A DNA stretch of 64,000 nucleotides, from the NCBI GenBank assembly GCA_016714125.1, contig JADJNX010000006.1, positions 149,988 to 213,987 of the forward strand. Reading direction: 5' to 3'. The notes beneath the pieces are model-generated. The model was not told the origin of the DNA, searched no databases, and saw only the letters and a program-made list of their open reading frames with translations. The position numbers and the translations under genes were made by a program. Origin of the DNA: Ignavibacteriales bacterium. GTDB lineage: Bacteria > Bacteroidota > Ignavibacteria > Ignavibacteriales > Ignavibacteriaceae. This document shows, piece by piece, positions 8,002-16,590 of this stretch. Numbering within the stretch: the stretch's first letter is position 1; every line of letters begins with the position of its first letter.

Positions 8002-8708
8002 AAATTAAAACTAAAAATAAATTCAGGAAGCAGGAAAAATCGGTCGAAAGTTGAGAATCCGGCCCAGAGGGGATAATAAAAGCGGGCGTAATTTGCTTTA
8101 AATCCGATCACTACAAAGTTCTCTTTCCAGAGAGGTTGCTCGATATAAACTCCAACAGAATATCCCGCCATTGTCCGGTATGAGTTTACTGTATGTACAT
8201 CTCCATTTCGGGTCGATTGGGTTAAAATAAGCATCATCTCAGATTTTACACTGACACTGAAGTTGGGGAAAGTATAACCCACAGTGATATTGGGCGATAG
8301 ATTCCAGCCATCCATTCCTGTATCAAAACCGTAACTTTTCAGACGCCCAAACCAGAATCCCAAATCTGTCCCTACTGATAATTTGAAATCCCCAAAATCA
8401 TGATTCCAGTTTAGCCCTGATGAAAAGTTGAACGTTAGGTAATTTGATTCAATAAAACCTTGAGCAAGAATATTATCAATAATGCCAACTTTTATTCTGT
8501 AAGTAAAAAGAGGTGACAAAAATGCATCATCGGTTTCGATTACATCTTCAGGAAGTTTGGTGGAGCTTAATCCAATATTGTGAATCACTTCACCTGATTT
8601 AAGAGAACGAGGGAGATGGAAGGAATTATTTGTAATCGTCGTAGTTTGGGGTAAAGCAGGGCAAATGTAAAACACTAAAACCAGGAGGACAATTTTAAAT
8701 GTTTTCAA
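7998..8708 (-). CDS. Hypothetical outer-membrane barrel protein
   Basis: A 236-residue protein with a signal peptide (KTFKIVLLVLVFYICPALPQ) and a series of amphipathic strands: LFTYRIKVGIIDNILAQGF, LTFNFSSGLNWNHDF, LSVGTDLGFWFGRL, SPNITVGYTF and VVIGFKANYARFYYP, ending FIFSFNL. This is the pattern of a small beta-barrel; no specific family is recognised. Overlap ATGA with the phosphodiesterase lipoprotein shows coupled translation, so the three genes 8708-6154 probably form one envelope operon. Confidence 0.6.
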   Translation of the reverse strand: MKTFKIVLLVLVFYICPALPQTTTITNNSFHLPRSLKSGEVIHNIGLSSTKLPEDVIETDDAFLSPLFTYRIKVGIIDNILAQGFIESNYLTFNFSSGLNWNHDFGDFKLSVGTDLGFWFGRLKSYGFDTGMDGWNLSPNITVGYTFPNFSVSVKSEMMLILTQSTRNGDVHTVNSYRTMAGYSVGVYIEQPLWKENFVVIGFKANYARFYYPLWAGFSTFDRFFLLPEFIFSFNL

Positions 8709-9063
8709 TTGGTCAAAATATTCATTTAGTGTTAATTCAAAGATTGATTTAAAGGAAATCTCTTTTAATCGTCAAAAGCAAAAACAATTTAACAAAAGTA
8801 TGAATGTATATCAATACGGAAACTTATTCCTTGGCAGGTGACTTGCATGCCTGGAGTTTTGCACTTCTATTCATATTCAGTACTTATTGACAGTTTTGTA
8901 ATCCGAAATCCGTCCGGATGCAAAGATCGAAACCATTAAACCTTATCAATTATTTAAGCTTTCTTTCCACTCGCTATTTGCAACCTTCTTGTCAAAAAGT
9001 TTTGTTATTCTATTAACACTTTAAACTTCAACTTACTTATAATAAGTTTAGAAAGAGCGACAA
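8709..9063. other. Divergent intergenic region, 355 bases
   Basis: No gene is visible. It should hold divergent promoters for the barrel operon (leftward) and the CIA30 gene (rightward). TATAAT at 9038-9043 lies 20 bases before the ATG at 9064 and is the only promoter-like hexamer I would point to. Confidence 0.35.
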
Positions 9064-9618
9064 ATGAATTTTCTTTCAATTATACTTGCAGCAATGATTA
9101 TGAATAACTCTATACTACTTAACGAAGACAACATTTTGCTCAATGCATCATTAATGAAAACAGAGAACCAGTGGCGCATAGTAAATGATGGTGTAATGGG
9201 TGGATTAAGTTCCTCAAAAACTACTATTAAAGATAGTAAAATAGTTTTCAGTGGAAATGTTTCTTTAGAAAATAATGGCGGATTTGCTTCGCTAAGAAGC
9301 CCGGTAAAAGATTACGATTTTTCTGAATTCTCGGGAATTGAATTAAAACTTAAAACCGATGGCAAGCGTTACAGCATATCAATGAAGGAGACTTCATACT
9401 TTAACGGATATTTTTATACTATTTCATTTGAAACAAAGAAAGATGAGTACATCATTGTCCGGATTACTTTTAATCAGTTGAAACTTTATTACTTTGGGAA
9501 TGAAACCAACTCGAAAAATAAAATTCCTCTGGATAACATCAAAGAAATTTCTTTATTGATTGGTGATAAACAGGAAGGTGGTTTTATTACTGAGGTTGAT
9601 TATATAAAACTATACTGA
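9064..9618 (+). CDS. CIA30 family protein (NADH:ubiquinone oxidoreductase intermediate-associated domain)
   Basis: A 184-residue protein. The block QWRIVNDGVMGGLSSS (about residues 38-53) is the defining N-terminal motif of the CIA30 domain, followed by IVFSGNVSLENNGGFASLRSP and a jelly-roll pattern ending DYIKLY. The first 20 residues are hydrophobic and may act as a signal. In bacteria the family is not proven to assemble complex I; the domain is carbohydrate-binding-like. Monocistronic, upstream of the tRNA-Asn region. Confidence 0.85.
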   Translation: MNFLSIILAAMIMNNSILLNEDNILLNASLMKTENQWRIVNDGVMGGLSSSKTTIKDSKIVFSGNVSLENNGGFASLRSPVKDYDFSEFSGIELKLKTDGKRYSISMKETSYFNGYFYTISFETKKDEYIIVRITFNQLKLYYFGNETNSKNKIPLDNIKEISLLIGDKQEGGFITEVDYIKLY

Positions 9619-9668
9619 TTAAATTCAAATATATTTAACAATAATTATTATAGAAATGAATCGGGAGC

Positions 9669-9728
9669 GCTATCACGGAATTTAAAACAAAAAACCCGCC
9701 ACAAGGACGGGTAATTTTGTCGGCTCCG
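9669..9728 (-). repeat. 60-bp direct repeat, copy 1 (tRNA downstream/terminator unit)
   Basis: Identical to 9793-9852, offset 124 bases. It contains the tRNA 5' part GCTATCACGG (as plus-strand sequence), a terminator hairpin (9688-9712) and the start of the next tRNA 3' end. It marks a tandem duplication of the tRNA-Asn region. Confidence 0.8.
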
Positions 9729-9803
9729 TCCCGATTCCTCGGGAAACCTGTGCCAACCCTTCGGTTAACAGCCGTCCCGACCAGTCGGGAGAGCTATCAC
9801 GGA
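9724..9803 (-). pseudogene. Decayed tRNA-Asn-like copy with two hairpin insertions
   Basis: Read on the minus strand: TCCGTGATAGCTC (5' acceptor and D-stem start), then a hairpin TCCCGACTGGTCGGGA where the D loop belongs, then GGCTGTTAACCGAAGGGTTG, identical to the Asn anticodon arm (anticodon GTT), then a second hairpin TCCCGAGGAATCGGGA where the T arm belongs, and CGGAGCC. The anticodon arm is intact but D and T arms are replaced, so it cannot be a normal tRNA. Confidence 0.65.
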
Positions 9804-9852
9804 ATTTAAAACAAAAAACCCGCCACAAGGACGGGTAATTTTGTCGGCTCCG
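9793..9852 (-). repeat. 60-bp direct repeat, copy 2
   Basis: Identical in sequence to 9669-9728. This copy lies directly downstream of the intact tRNA-Asn and supplies its terminator. Confidence 0.8.
9812..9836 (-). terminator. Intrinsic terminator of tRNA-Asn (second copy at 9688-9712)
   Basis: On the minus strand ACCCGTCC-TTGT-GGCGGGT pairs with one bulged T and is followed by TTTTTTG. It lies 12 bases beyond the tRNA 3' end. An identical hairpin is found at 9688-9712 beyond the decayed copy. Confidence 0.75.
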
Positions 9853-9919
9853 CGAGCAGGACTCGAACTTGCAACCCTTCGGTTAACAGCCGAATGCTCC
9901 ACCATTGAGCTATCGCGGA
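9848..9919 (-). tRNA. tRNA-Asn (anticodon GTT)
   Basis: Cloverleaf on the minus strand: acceptor TCCGCGA/TCGCGGA, D stem GCTC/GAGC, anticodon stem TTCGG/CCGAA with loop CTGTTAA (anticodon GTT), variable loop GGGTT, T arm GCAAG-TTCGAGT-CCTGC, discriminator G. CCA is not encoded. The T stem has one A-C mismatch (GCAAG against CCTGC), where GCAGG would be expected. Total 72 bases without CCA. Confidence 0.9.
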
Positions 9920-9927
9920 ATGTTTTG

Positions 9928-9971
9928 CTTCTTTAACAGTCGTCCCGATTCATCGGGAGAGCTATCTAGGA
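9928..9971 (-). pseudogene. Second tRNA-like remnant (5' half) with hairpin insertion
   Basis: Minus strand: TCCTAGATAGCTC, hairpin TCCCGATGAATCGGGA in place of the D loop, then CGACTGTTAAAG resembling the anticodon loop, after which similarity stops. It sits immediately upstream of the intact tRNA. The same hairpin type as in the 9724-9803 remnant shows a common process. Confidence 0.5.
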
Positions 9972-10189
9972 ATGTTTTCATTTTAAAAGTTTTTCACAAA
10001 ACAATTTCAAAATGAGCTACAAATATAAGCAAATTTCATATTGCTGTCAATAACAATTTAAAAAATTAAATTATTTTTCATTAGTCTTGTAAATCTCCCT
10101 AAAAATAGAGAAATTCAATTGTGGTTTTGAGATATTATTTTTCTCACCGCAGATAGTTAAGCTCGTTTAAAAATTAACAGGATTTCAAT

Positions 10190-10552
10190 ATGCAGAGTGA
10201 TTATTTAATCCGTGCAATGATGTCAAAACTTGCCACAGATTCAAAATTTGTGGGGGTATTCATGATGATTACCGGTGCATTGATCTGTCTTTCCATAGTG
10301 GGATTGCCATTAGGGATTCCCTACATATTTGCCGGAATGAGGGCAAAAGAGGGAGGGTCTCAAATTGAACAATATGTCCTTTCCAATAACAATTCAATTA
10401 AAACATCCGCATACGAAAACTATCAGAAGCATTTTTTCATTCTTAAAGTGCTTTATATCGTTGGATTTATCGGTGCGATATTAGGGTTAATTTTTATCTT
10501 CTTCATACTTTACGCATTTGTAAGAGGATTAGGACCGGCGGGGGTACGTTGA
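10190..10552 (+). CDS. DUF5362-type membrane protein, first paralogue
   Basis: A 120-residue protein. Layout: a short N-terminus (SDYLIRAMMSKLATDSKFVG), two closely packed membrane segments (residues 20-50, with GLPLGIPYIFAGMRAKEGG), a polar stretch with a possible Asn-rich linker, and a third span near residues 84-112. The arrangement matches DUF5362. It is followed after one base by a paralogue with the same layout. Function unknown. Confidence 0.65.
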   Translation: MQSDYLIRAMMSKLATDSKFVGVFMMITGALICLSIVGLPLGIPYIFAGMRAKEGGSQIEQYVLSNNNSIKTSAYENYQKHFFILKVLYIVGFIGAILGLIFIFFILYAFVRGLGPAGVR

Positions 10553-10553
10553 T

Positions 10554-10919
10554 ATGGAAAATGATTATTTAGAAAAAAGTGCAGTTAGCAAACTTGGTTC
10601 CGAGGCAAAAACGGTTGGGGTTCTCAATATTATTGTTGGAGTTCTTAACTGCCTGACCATAACAGGTATCATTACCGGAGTACTTTATATTATTACCGGA
10701 ATGAAGGCGAGGGAAGCCGGTGACCGCTTCCAAAACTATTCAGCGTTTAATGATGAGGCAGAAGAATTTCGGGCACTCGAAAGCCTTGGAAAGTATTTTC
10801 AATGGATGAAAATCACAATAATAGTCAGCCTTGTGGTTATGATTATTGCAATTATCCTCTCGTTAGTTGTGGAATCTCCCGGGCTCTACCCTGGTAACTC
10901 TACTTACCGCTCCCTTTAA
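10554..10919 (+). CDS. DUF5362-type membrane protein, second paralogue
   Basis: A 121-residue protein sharing DYL-x-K/R-x-x-x-SKL, the two-span block ending IITGMKAREAG, and the C-terminal span with the gene before it; the pair arose by tandem duplication. The start ATG lies one base after the preceding stop TGA, implying cotranscription. A strong terminator follows. Function unknown. Confidence 0.65.
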   Translation: MENDYLEKSAVSKLGSEAKTVGVLNIIVGVLNCLTITGIITGVLYIITGMKAREAGDRFQNYSAFNDEAEEFRALESLGKYFQWMKITIIVSLVVMIIAIILSLVVESPGLYPGNSTYRSL

Positions 10920-10925
10920 AATAAA

Positions 10926-10958
10926 AGAGGCTGATCCATAAGGGTCAGCCTCTTCTTC
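10926..10958 (+). terminator. Intrinsic terminator after the DUF5362 pair
   Basis: AGAGGCTGA (10926-10934) pairs with TCAGCCTCT (10945-10953), followed by TCTT. The stem closely resembles those at 51992 and 54170. Confidence 0.75.
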
Positions 10959-11190
10959 ATTTCACTTCACATCGGAGTTCAAAAAAATGACACTCCGGCC
11001 TGCTGTCCTTACTTAATCATTCATTCATCAGATATTCACAATTGACATCACCGCCGGAGCATCGGGAGAGATTTTAAACTCACTTAAAGATTAAACATCT
11101 TCGATGCTAAATTAAGTTCCTGTAACAAAAAATATCAACAAAAGTTAAACACAATTTGATTATTTCGCTGAAGTGTAGTAATTTTGAAGA

Positions 11191-12114
11191 ATGAAAGATT
11201 CACTTCAATACCCAATTAATGTGGTTTCAAAACTCACCGGTCTCTCTTCACATCTAATTAGAGCGTGGGAGAAAAGATATAATGCTGTTGAGCCTTCAAG
11301 GACTGACACAAACAGACGGGTTTATTCCGACGAGGCAGTTGAGAAGTTAAAACTGTTAAAACTTCTAACCTCAAAAGGGTATTCCATCGGGAATATTGCC
11401 TCGCTCACAGGGTCAAAACTGAAAGAAATGTTGGGTCATCCTGAACTGATGACTCATCTGCCTGATGTTCAGCCTCGTCATGAAGGAGATATTATCACCC
11501 GATGTATTAAGATCATCGAAGAGTATGATTCACAACGCCTTGAGAGTGAACTGATTAAAGCTTCTCTCCAATTTACCCCCATTGAACTTTTTGACAAGGT
11601 TATCACTCCTTTGATGCATAAAACAGGTGATCTTTGGCGAGTTGGAAAGTTGAGACCGGCACATGAACACCTCGCACTTGAGACCATTAAAAGATTTATG
11701 CGCGGGATTCAGGCGGGGTTTTCGATACATGCATCAGCTCCCATTATGGTAATCTGTTCCCCTGTGAACCAGTTGCACGATCTCGGAGCTTATATGAGTT
11801 CATTTGCGGCAGTTTCTGAGGGGTGGAGAACTGTTTTTCTTGGTTCCAATCTCCCTGCAGAAGATATTGCTGCTGCATCCCTTAGAGTGAATGCAAAAGC
11901 AATTGCTTTGAGTATTGTTTATCCAGATGATGATCCCATTCTTTCATCTGATATCCAAAAGATGGGAATACTTGTCCCAAAGAATATCAGATTAATTTTT
12001 GGCGGGCAGTCAGTTTATGGTTATAAAAAGGAAATTGATGGAATTAATGGAATAATTGCAGGAAACATGACTGCACTGCGGAATGTAATGCACTCTATAA
12101 GGAAGAAGAAATAG
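11191..12114 (+). CDS. CarH/LitR-like MerR regulator with B12-binding domain
   Basis: A 307-residue protein. Residues 6-72 form a MerR-type helix-turn-helix (YPINVVSKLTGLSSHLIRAW then NRRVYSDEAVEKLKLL). The middle is a B12-binding four-helix cap containing W-x9-E-H (LWRVGKLRPAHEHL), the exact spacing that in CarH covers adenosylcobalamin. The C-terminal Rossmann-like domain has QLHDLG, giving the His that ligates cobalt (HxxG), then EGWRTVFLGSNLPAEDI. CarH proteins repress carotenoid genes in the dark and are released by light through AdoB12 photolysis. With a crt operon 12 kb away and a photolyase 4.5 kb away, that role is likely but inferred. TAATTTTG at about 11177 fits a Bacteroidota -7 element. 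Confidence 0.85.
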   Translation: MKDSLQYPINVVSKLTGLSSHLIRAWEKRYNAVEPSRTDTNRRVYSDEAVEKLKLLKLLTSKGYSIGNIASLTGSKLKEMLGHPELMTHLPDVQPRHEGDIITRCIKIIEEYDSQRLESELIKASLQFTPIELFDKVITPLMHKTGDLWRVGKLRPAHEHLALETIKRFMRGIQAGFSIHASAPIMVICSPVNQLHDLGAYMSSFAAVSEGWRTVFLGSNLPAEDIAAASLRVNAKAIALSIVYPDDDPILSSDIQKMGILVPKNIRLIFGGQSVYGYKKEIDGINGIIAGNMTALRNVMHSIRKKK

Positions 12115-12135
12115 CCTAAACCACCGAATAAGGGT

Positions 12136-14590
12136 TCATATCAAAATAATTCTTACATCTTTGTGTTTTCCTTTTTGGCGGAAAACTCTGTAGGCGTGGG
12201 CGATGGTGTCTCTAAGGATTGAGGCTGAGGGGTCAATTGATCGAGAGGTTTTGATTAACATCTGAAAACGAAACTCGTTTTTTATTTTTGCGAGAAGTGC
12301 TGCTGATGGGGGTAGAATTGAGACTGCACGATTGTAGTTAAACATCTCTTTATAAAGATCGATCAGAGTTTCACTGGCTTTGCGGGGGTCTTTATCCTTG
12401 GTTTCGGCAAGGCAGAGATTAGCAAAAGGTGGATAATTTCTGAATTCCCTGCTTTGAACATCTCGCGCAAAAAATCCATGATAGTCGTTATTCATTATGA
12501 ATTTCATCAGTGGATGTCCACTGTCGCACGTCTGGATCATTACTTCACCCGGGAGGATACTTCTTCCGGCTCTTCCACTCACTTGCGTGAGCATCTGAAA
12601 TGTTCTTTCCTCCGCTCTGAAGTCGGGCATCCAAAGACTTGATTCAGCAGAAATTACACCCACAAGAGTTACGCGAGGGAAATCGAGTCCCTTTGAGACC
12701 ATTTGTGTCCCTACCAAAATATCAATCTCTCCATCCCTGAACTTATTTAGCGTTTCGCCGAGTTTCCCTTTTTCGGAGATGGTGTCCGAATCAATTCTTT
12801 CGATTATTGCTGAAGGAAAATAAGCTTGAAGTTCATCTTCAACCCTCTCGGTTCCCGTGCCAAAAAGTTTGATGTTTTTTGATCCACACATACTGCATGC
12901 TTTAGGCATCGGCTTTATTGCATTACAATAGTGGCACTTCAGATTGTTGCTTTTAATGTGATATACCATTCCGACCGAACAATTTTCACATTTTTCGAGG
13001 TGCGCACATTCAACACAATAAACCTGTGTTGCAAATCCGCGACGGTTTTGAAGAAGGATTACACCTTCGTTTTTTTTGATTCTTTCGTCGATTGCAGAAA
13101 GGAGCATTTTTGAAAAAACATTCTCCATCTCCCCTTTCTTTTTCATCTCGGTTGTATTTACGAGAACAAGTTTTGGAAGTTTTGCTCCATCCACCCTTTC
13201 GGGAAGTTCGAGCAGAGTATATTTTCCATTGTTTGTATTGTGCATTGACTCGATGGAGGGGGTTGCGGAGCCCAGGACAACAGGGCAGTTACACTCCTTC
13301 GCCAGTACAATTGCGGCATCCCTTGCATGATATTTGGGAGGGTATTCAGCTTGTTTATAGCTTGAATCATGCTCTTCATCAACAATTATCAATCCGATAT
13401 TCTTCATGGGTGAAAAAGAGTGCAGATCTTGCGCCTGTTACAACTTTACAGGCTCCGGAAGCGATCCGCATCCATGCATCATGTCTTTCACCGGGTGACA
13501 CCCTGCTGTGGATAACTGCCACCTTGTCACCAAAATTCACTGTTAAGCGGGCGGTCATCTGAGGAGTGAGGGAGATTTCAGGCACCAGCAAAAGGCAGTT
13601 TTCATTTTGTTACAACGCCTTTTTTATAAGCTCAATGTAAACCTGAGTTTTACCACTTCCCGTAACACCATGCAGTAAAAATGTCTTAAAACTTTTGGTG
13701 GTGATGTGTTCGGAAACCGTTTCAATTACATTTTCCTGATCTTTGGTAAGTTTAATGTCCTTAAGAGTTTCGGTATAAGTTTCGTGATAAACCCTTTCAA
13801 CAACCTTTTCATAAAACTCAACAAGACCTTTTTCAGCAAGGGAATTAAGAGCCGAAGATGAGATGTTTGCCAGCTTCAGCAGTTTTGCCGTTGGTGCCTC
13901 TTTTGTGCGAAATGAGGCAAGTTTGAGAAGCAGCGCCACCTGTTTTGGCGACCGTTTTTCGATCTCTGGAATGATGGCATAAATCTCTTCAAGGGGGAGA
14001 GCAAGTTTCACAAATCGTTCAGTTTTTGTTCTAACCCGCGGTTTTGCAAGTCCATCCTCAATTGTTAAAATCCCCTCCTGTTCCATTTTTTTAAGTGGAA
14101 CGAGGATAGATTTTACACCTGTCAGATTTTGCAATTGTTTTACGGTGTATTTATCCTTTTTGAGGAGGAGTTCCATCACTTTATAGCGACTTGTGTTCCT
14201 GTTTTTTTCATTTTCAATGAATTTGGAGATTGTTTCCTTATCGGAATATACCTGTTTTTCCGATTGGATTGAAGTGCCGTAAGGGTCGGTAAGTTTAACA
14301 GCTTCGCCAAGTGAACTGAGGTAATAGGATGAAAGCCATTGAAAAAACTTCAGTTTCTTTTTATCAAAAACGGGGTGTTTGTCGAGGATTCTGACGATTT
14401 TTTTGATTTTATCAAGTTCAGTTTCTGGTGGGGTGTTGCTGATAGAGACAATAAATCCGGTCAGGGTTCTTTGTCCAAAGGGTGCCACTACCCGTTTCCC
14501 GATTTCCACCTCCTCATACAAGTCCATCGGGACTGAGTAAGAAAAGAGGGAATCAACGGGAAGCGGGAAAGCGACTTCTATAAATTTCAT
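12136..14590 (-). CDS. priA: Primosomal protein N' (PriA helicase), with an in-frame stop and a frameshift
   Basis: N-terminal 3'-DNA-binding domain (KFIEVAFPLPVDSLFSY..., VGKRVVAPFG-like), then the Walker A segment LLHGVTGSGKTQVY, DEEH Walker B (VDEEHDSSYKQ), GSATPS, zinc cysteines (CVECAHLEKCENC and CHYCNA...CSMCG) and helicase motifs V-VI (GTQMVSKGLDF, QVSGRAGR). Two interruptions: a TAA at 13610-13612 in the correct frame after IELIKKAL, and one extra base in the A5/T5 run near 13413-13417 (ALFFTHEE should read ALFSPMKNIGLIIVDEEH). PriA restarts replication forks; the breaks are probably sequence errors because all motifs are intact. It converges with the CarH-like gene. Confidence 0.9.
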
Positions 14591-14615
14591 TGAGTCATTT
14601 ATGAGTGAAAATCAC

Positions 14616-15167
14616 TCATTGTTTCATTTTTTTCTCAAAGAAGGGGACAAGGTCTTTTTTGCTTTGTGGTTTTTTGCTGATCATTTCAAAGATCAGTTTT
14701 TTTTCATCTTTTGGCCAAATAATTCTTGTATAATCCGGTTTTTTAATCAGGGTGCCGTTGGTAAAACCCACGGAATCTTTGTTCATGCTGGTGTAATAAT
14801 AATATTCACCGTCAAACTGGATCGATTCAACATTTCTGATCGAAGTGAAGGAAAAATTAACCGAGCCGGACAGTTTTTTGTTAACTACATCCAATTCGGT
14901 ACCAATAACTTTTCTACCAAATTCAGCCATGTAACCAAGGAACTCATCTTTTTGAAAATAGATGTCCCAAAGGATAGTGGTATCCTGCTCAAGTTCTTTA
15001 TTTCCGGGGGCATCGGAATAGATTCCTTCAGCAAAAAGTGTGGCAACGCCGGAAGTGTCGGAGTTTTTATTAATCGTTATCTCATATCTCATTTTTTCAA
15101 CGAGCAGGCAGCCCTGAGCGGTGATTAGCAGAAGGATTATTGAGGGGATCAAAAGAAATTTTTTCAT
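14616..15167 (-). CDS. Hypothetical lipoprotein
   Basis: A 183-residue protein beginning KKFLLIPSIILLLITAQGC, a lipoprotein signal peptide with Cys20. The mature part is mostly beta (YEITINKNSDTSGVATLFAEGIY, LSGSVNFSFTSIRNVESI, GEYYYYTS) and ends with a Lys-rich tail. No family recognised; the organisation resembles small envelope lipoproteins that bind at the periplasmic face. It lies between lysA and priA on the same strand. Confidence 0.6.
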   Translation of the reverse strand: MKKFLLIPSIILLLITAQGCLLVEKMRYEITINKNSDTSGVATLFAEGIYSDAPGNKELEQDTTILWDIYFQKDEFLGYMAEFGRKVIGTELDVVNKKLSGSVNFSFTSIRNVESIQFDGEYYYYTSMNKDSVGFTNGTLIKKPDYTRIIWPKDEKKLIFEMISKKPQSKKDLVPFFEKKMKQ

Positions 15168-15224
15168 TTTTTACCGGTTTTATTGTCAATTTTCTTGAAT
15201 ATTATCTTTACAATTTAAACAAAT

Positions 15225-16509
15225 TCAGGGTATAGCAGTCAAGTCATCAATTACCCTCTCATCATAGAGCAGATAATCGTAAGTTTCGCGGCTTCGGGTT
15301 ACATGCCATGTGTCACCATCCACGATGATTTCGGGTGGCTTTCTTCTGACATTATAATTTGAAGACATCACGGATGCGTAAGCACCGGCGGACATTAATG
15401 CCAAAAGATCATCGGGTTTCGCTTTTTGGAGTTCTCTTCCTTTTGCAAGATAGTCACTCGATTCGCAGACGGGACCCACAACATCATAAGATATTCTCTC
15501 GCGGGAATCATCCTTTTCAACAGGGAGAATGTCATGGAAACTCTGATAGAGAATAGGTCTTAAAATTTCTGTCATCGATGAATCGAGGATCACAATATTT
15601 TTGCTGCCACTTTCTTTTGTATAAAGCACCTTGCTGACGATTGCTCCGCAGTTGGCAGTCAAAAATCTTCCGGGTTCAAAAAAGATGTCACACCCAAAAT
15701 CGTTCATCAAGGGGAGCTTCTTTTACCAAACTCTTGAATATGAAACCGGGTCGCCTCCGTGGTAAGGGGGAGCCAAAACCACCACCAAGGTCGATATGTT
15801 TAAGTTTGATCCCGTGTTCTTCCAGTCTTTGTACAAAAGTATGTAGTTTATTTAGTGTTACAAAATAGGGATCAAATGAGAGAATTTGAGAACCGAGATG
15901 CACATCTATACCGGTAAATTCAATATTTGGGTACTTATCTCTGTGGAGATAAATGTCCATTGCGGGTGCGGGATCCATGCCAAATTTTACACCACTTTTC
16001 GCTGTTGATATGTTGGGGTGAGTTTGAACCACAATATCGGGATTAACTCTAAGAGCCACAGGAGCAATTTTCCCAAGCTCTCCTGCAATTCTATTAATCT
16101 GCTCAACTTCCTCTTTTGATTCAGCTTTAATCATCAACATGTCGTTTTCAACTGCCATTGTGATTTCGTCGAGGGTTTTACCAACTCCCGTCATTATCAT
16201 CCGACTTGGATGAGCCCCGGCTCTTATTGCTCGGGTAAACTCTCCACCCGAATTTACATCGAGACCAAACCCCATGTTGTAAATTATTCTGATTACATTC
16301 AGGTTTGAATTCGATTTTACAGCAAAAAATACTTTATGATTCACTTCGCTAAAGGCGTCGGTAAATTCTTTGCATCTTTTTATAATCGAAGCTTTGCTGT
16401 AAATGTAGGCGGGGGAGCCTTCTGCTAAAATAATTTCTTCTACAGGGACGTTTTCACAAAATAGTTTGTTATTTTGGTAGTGCCAAAAGTTATCTTCAAA
16501 GTGCAGCAT
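15225..16509 (-). CDS. lysA: Diaminopimelate decarboxylase (frameshifted)
   Basis: PLP-dependent alanine-racemase-fold enzyme making lysine from meso-diaminopimelate. The N-terminal part contains SPAYIYSKASI, the PLP lysine in VFFAVKSNSN, GLDVNSGGEFTRAIRAG, and the HIDLGGGFG phosphate loop. Near base 15713 a one-base slip in a C4 run shifts the frame (APLDERFWV-stop against LMNDFGCDI); the second part has FEPGRFLTANCG, DSSMTEILRP, GPVCESSDYLAKG with the substrate Cys, and ends in the tetramer domain AGAYASVMSSNYN. Joined length is about 428 residues. It diverges from the photolyase gene across 81 bases. Confidence 0.92.
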
Positions 16510-16590
16510 TATGGGGAATTTTATGTAAGTAAAAACGAAATTTACTCAAAAAGTTAAGACGACGGAATTACACAGTTCCGGGAGACTCAA

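Noticed and set aside
13092..13562. Plus-strand open frame of 156 codons opposite priA
   Set aside because: It lies entirely antisense to conserved priA motifs and shows no protein-family features.
14601..15128. Plus-strand open frame of 175 codons opposite the hypothetical lipoprotein
   Set aside because: The minus-strand frame has a proper lipoprotein signal and typical composition; the plus frame is its shadow.
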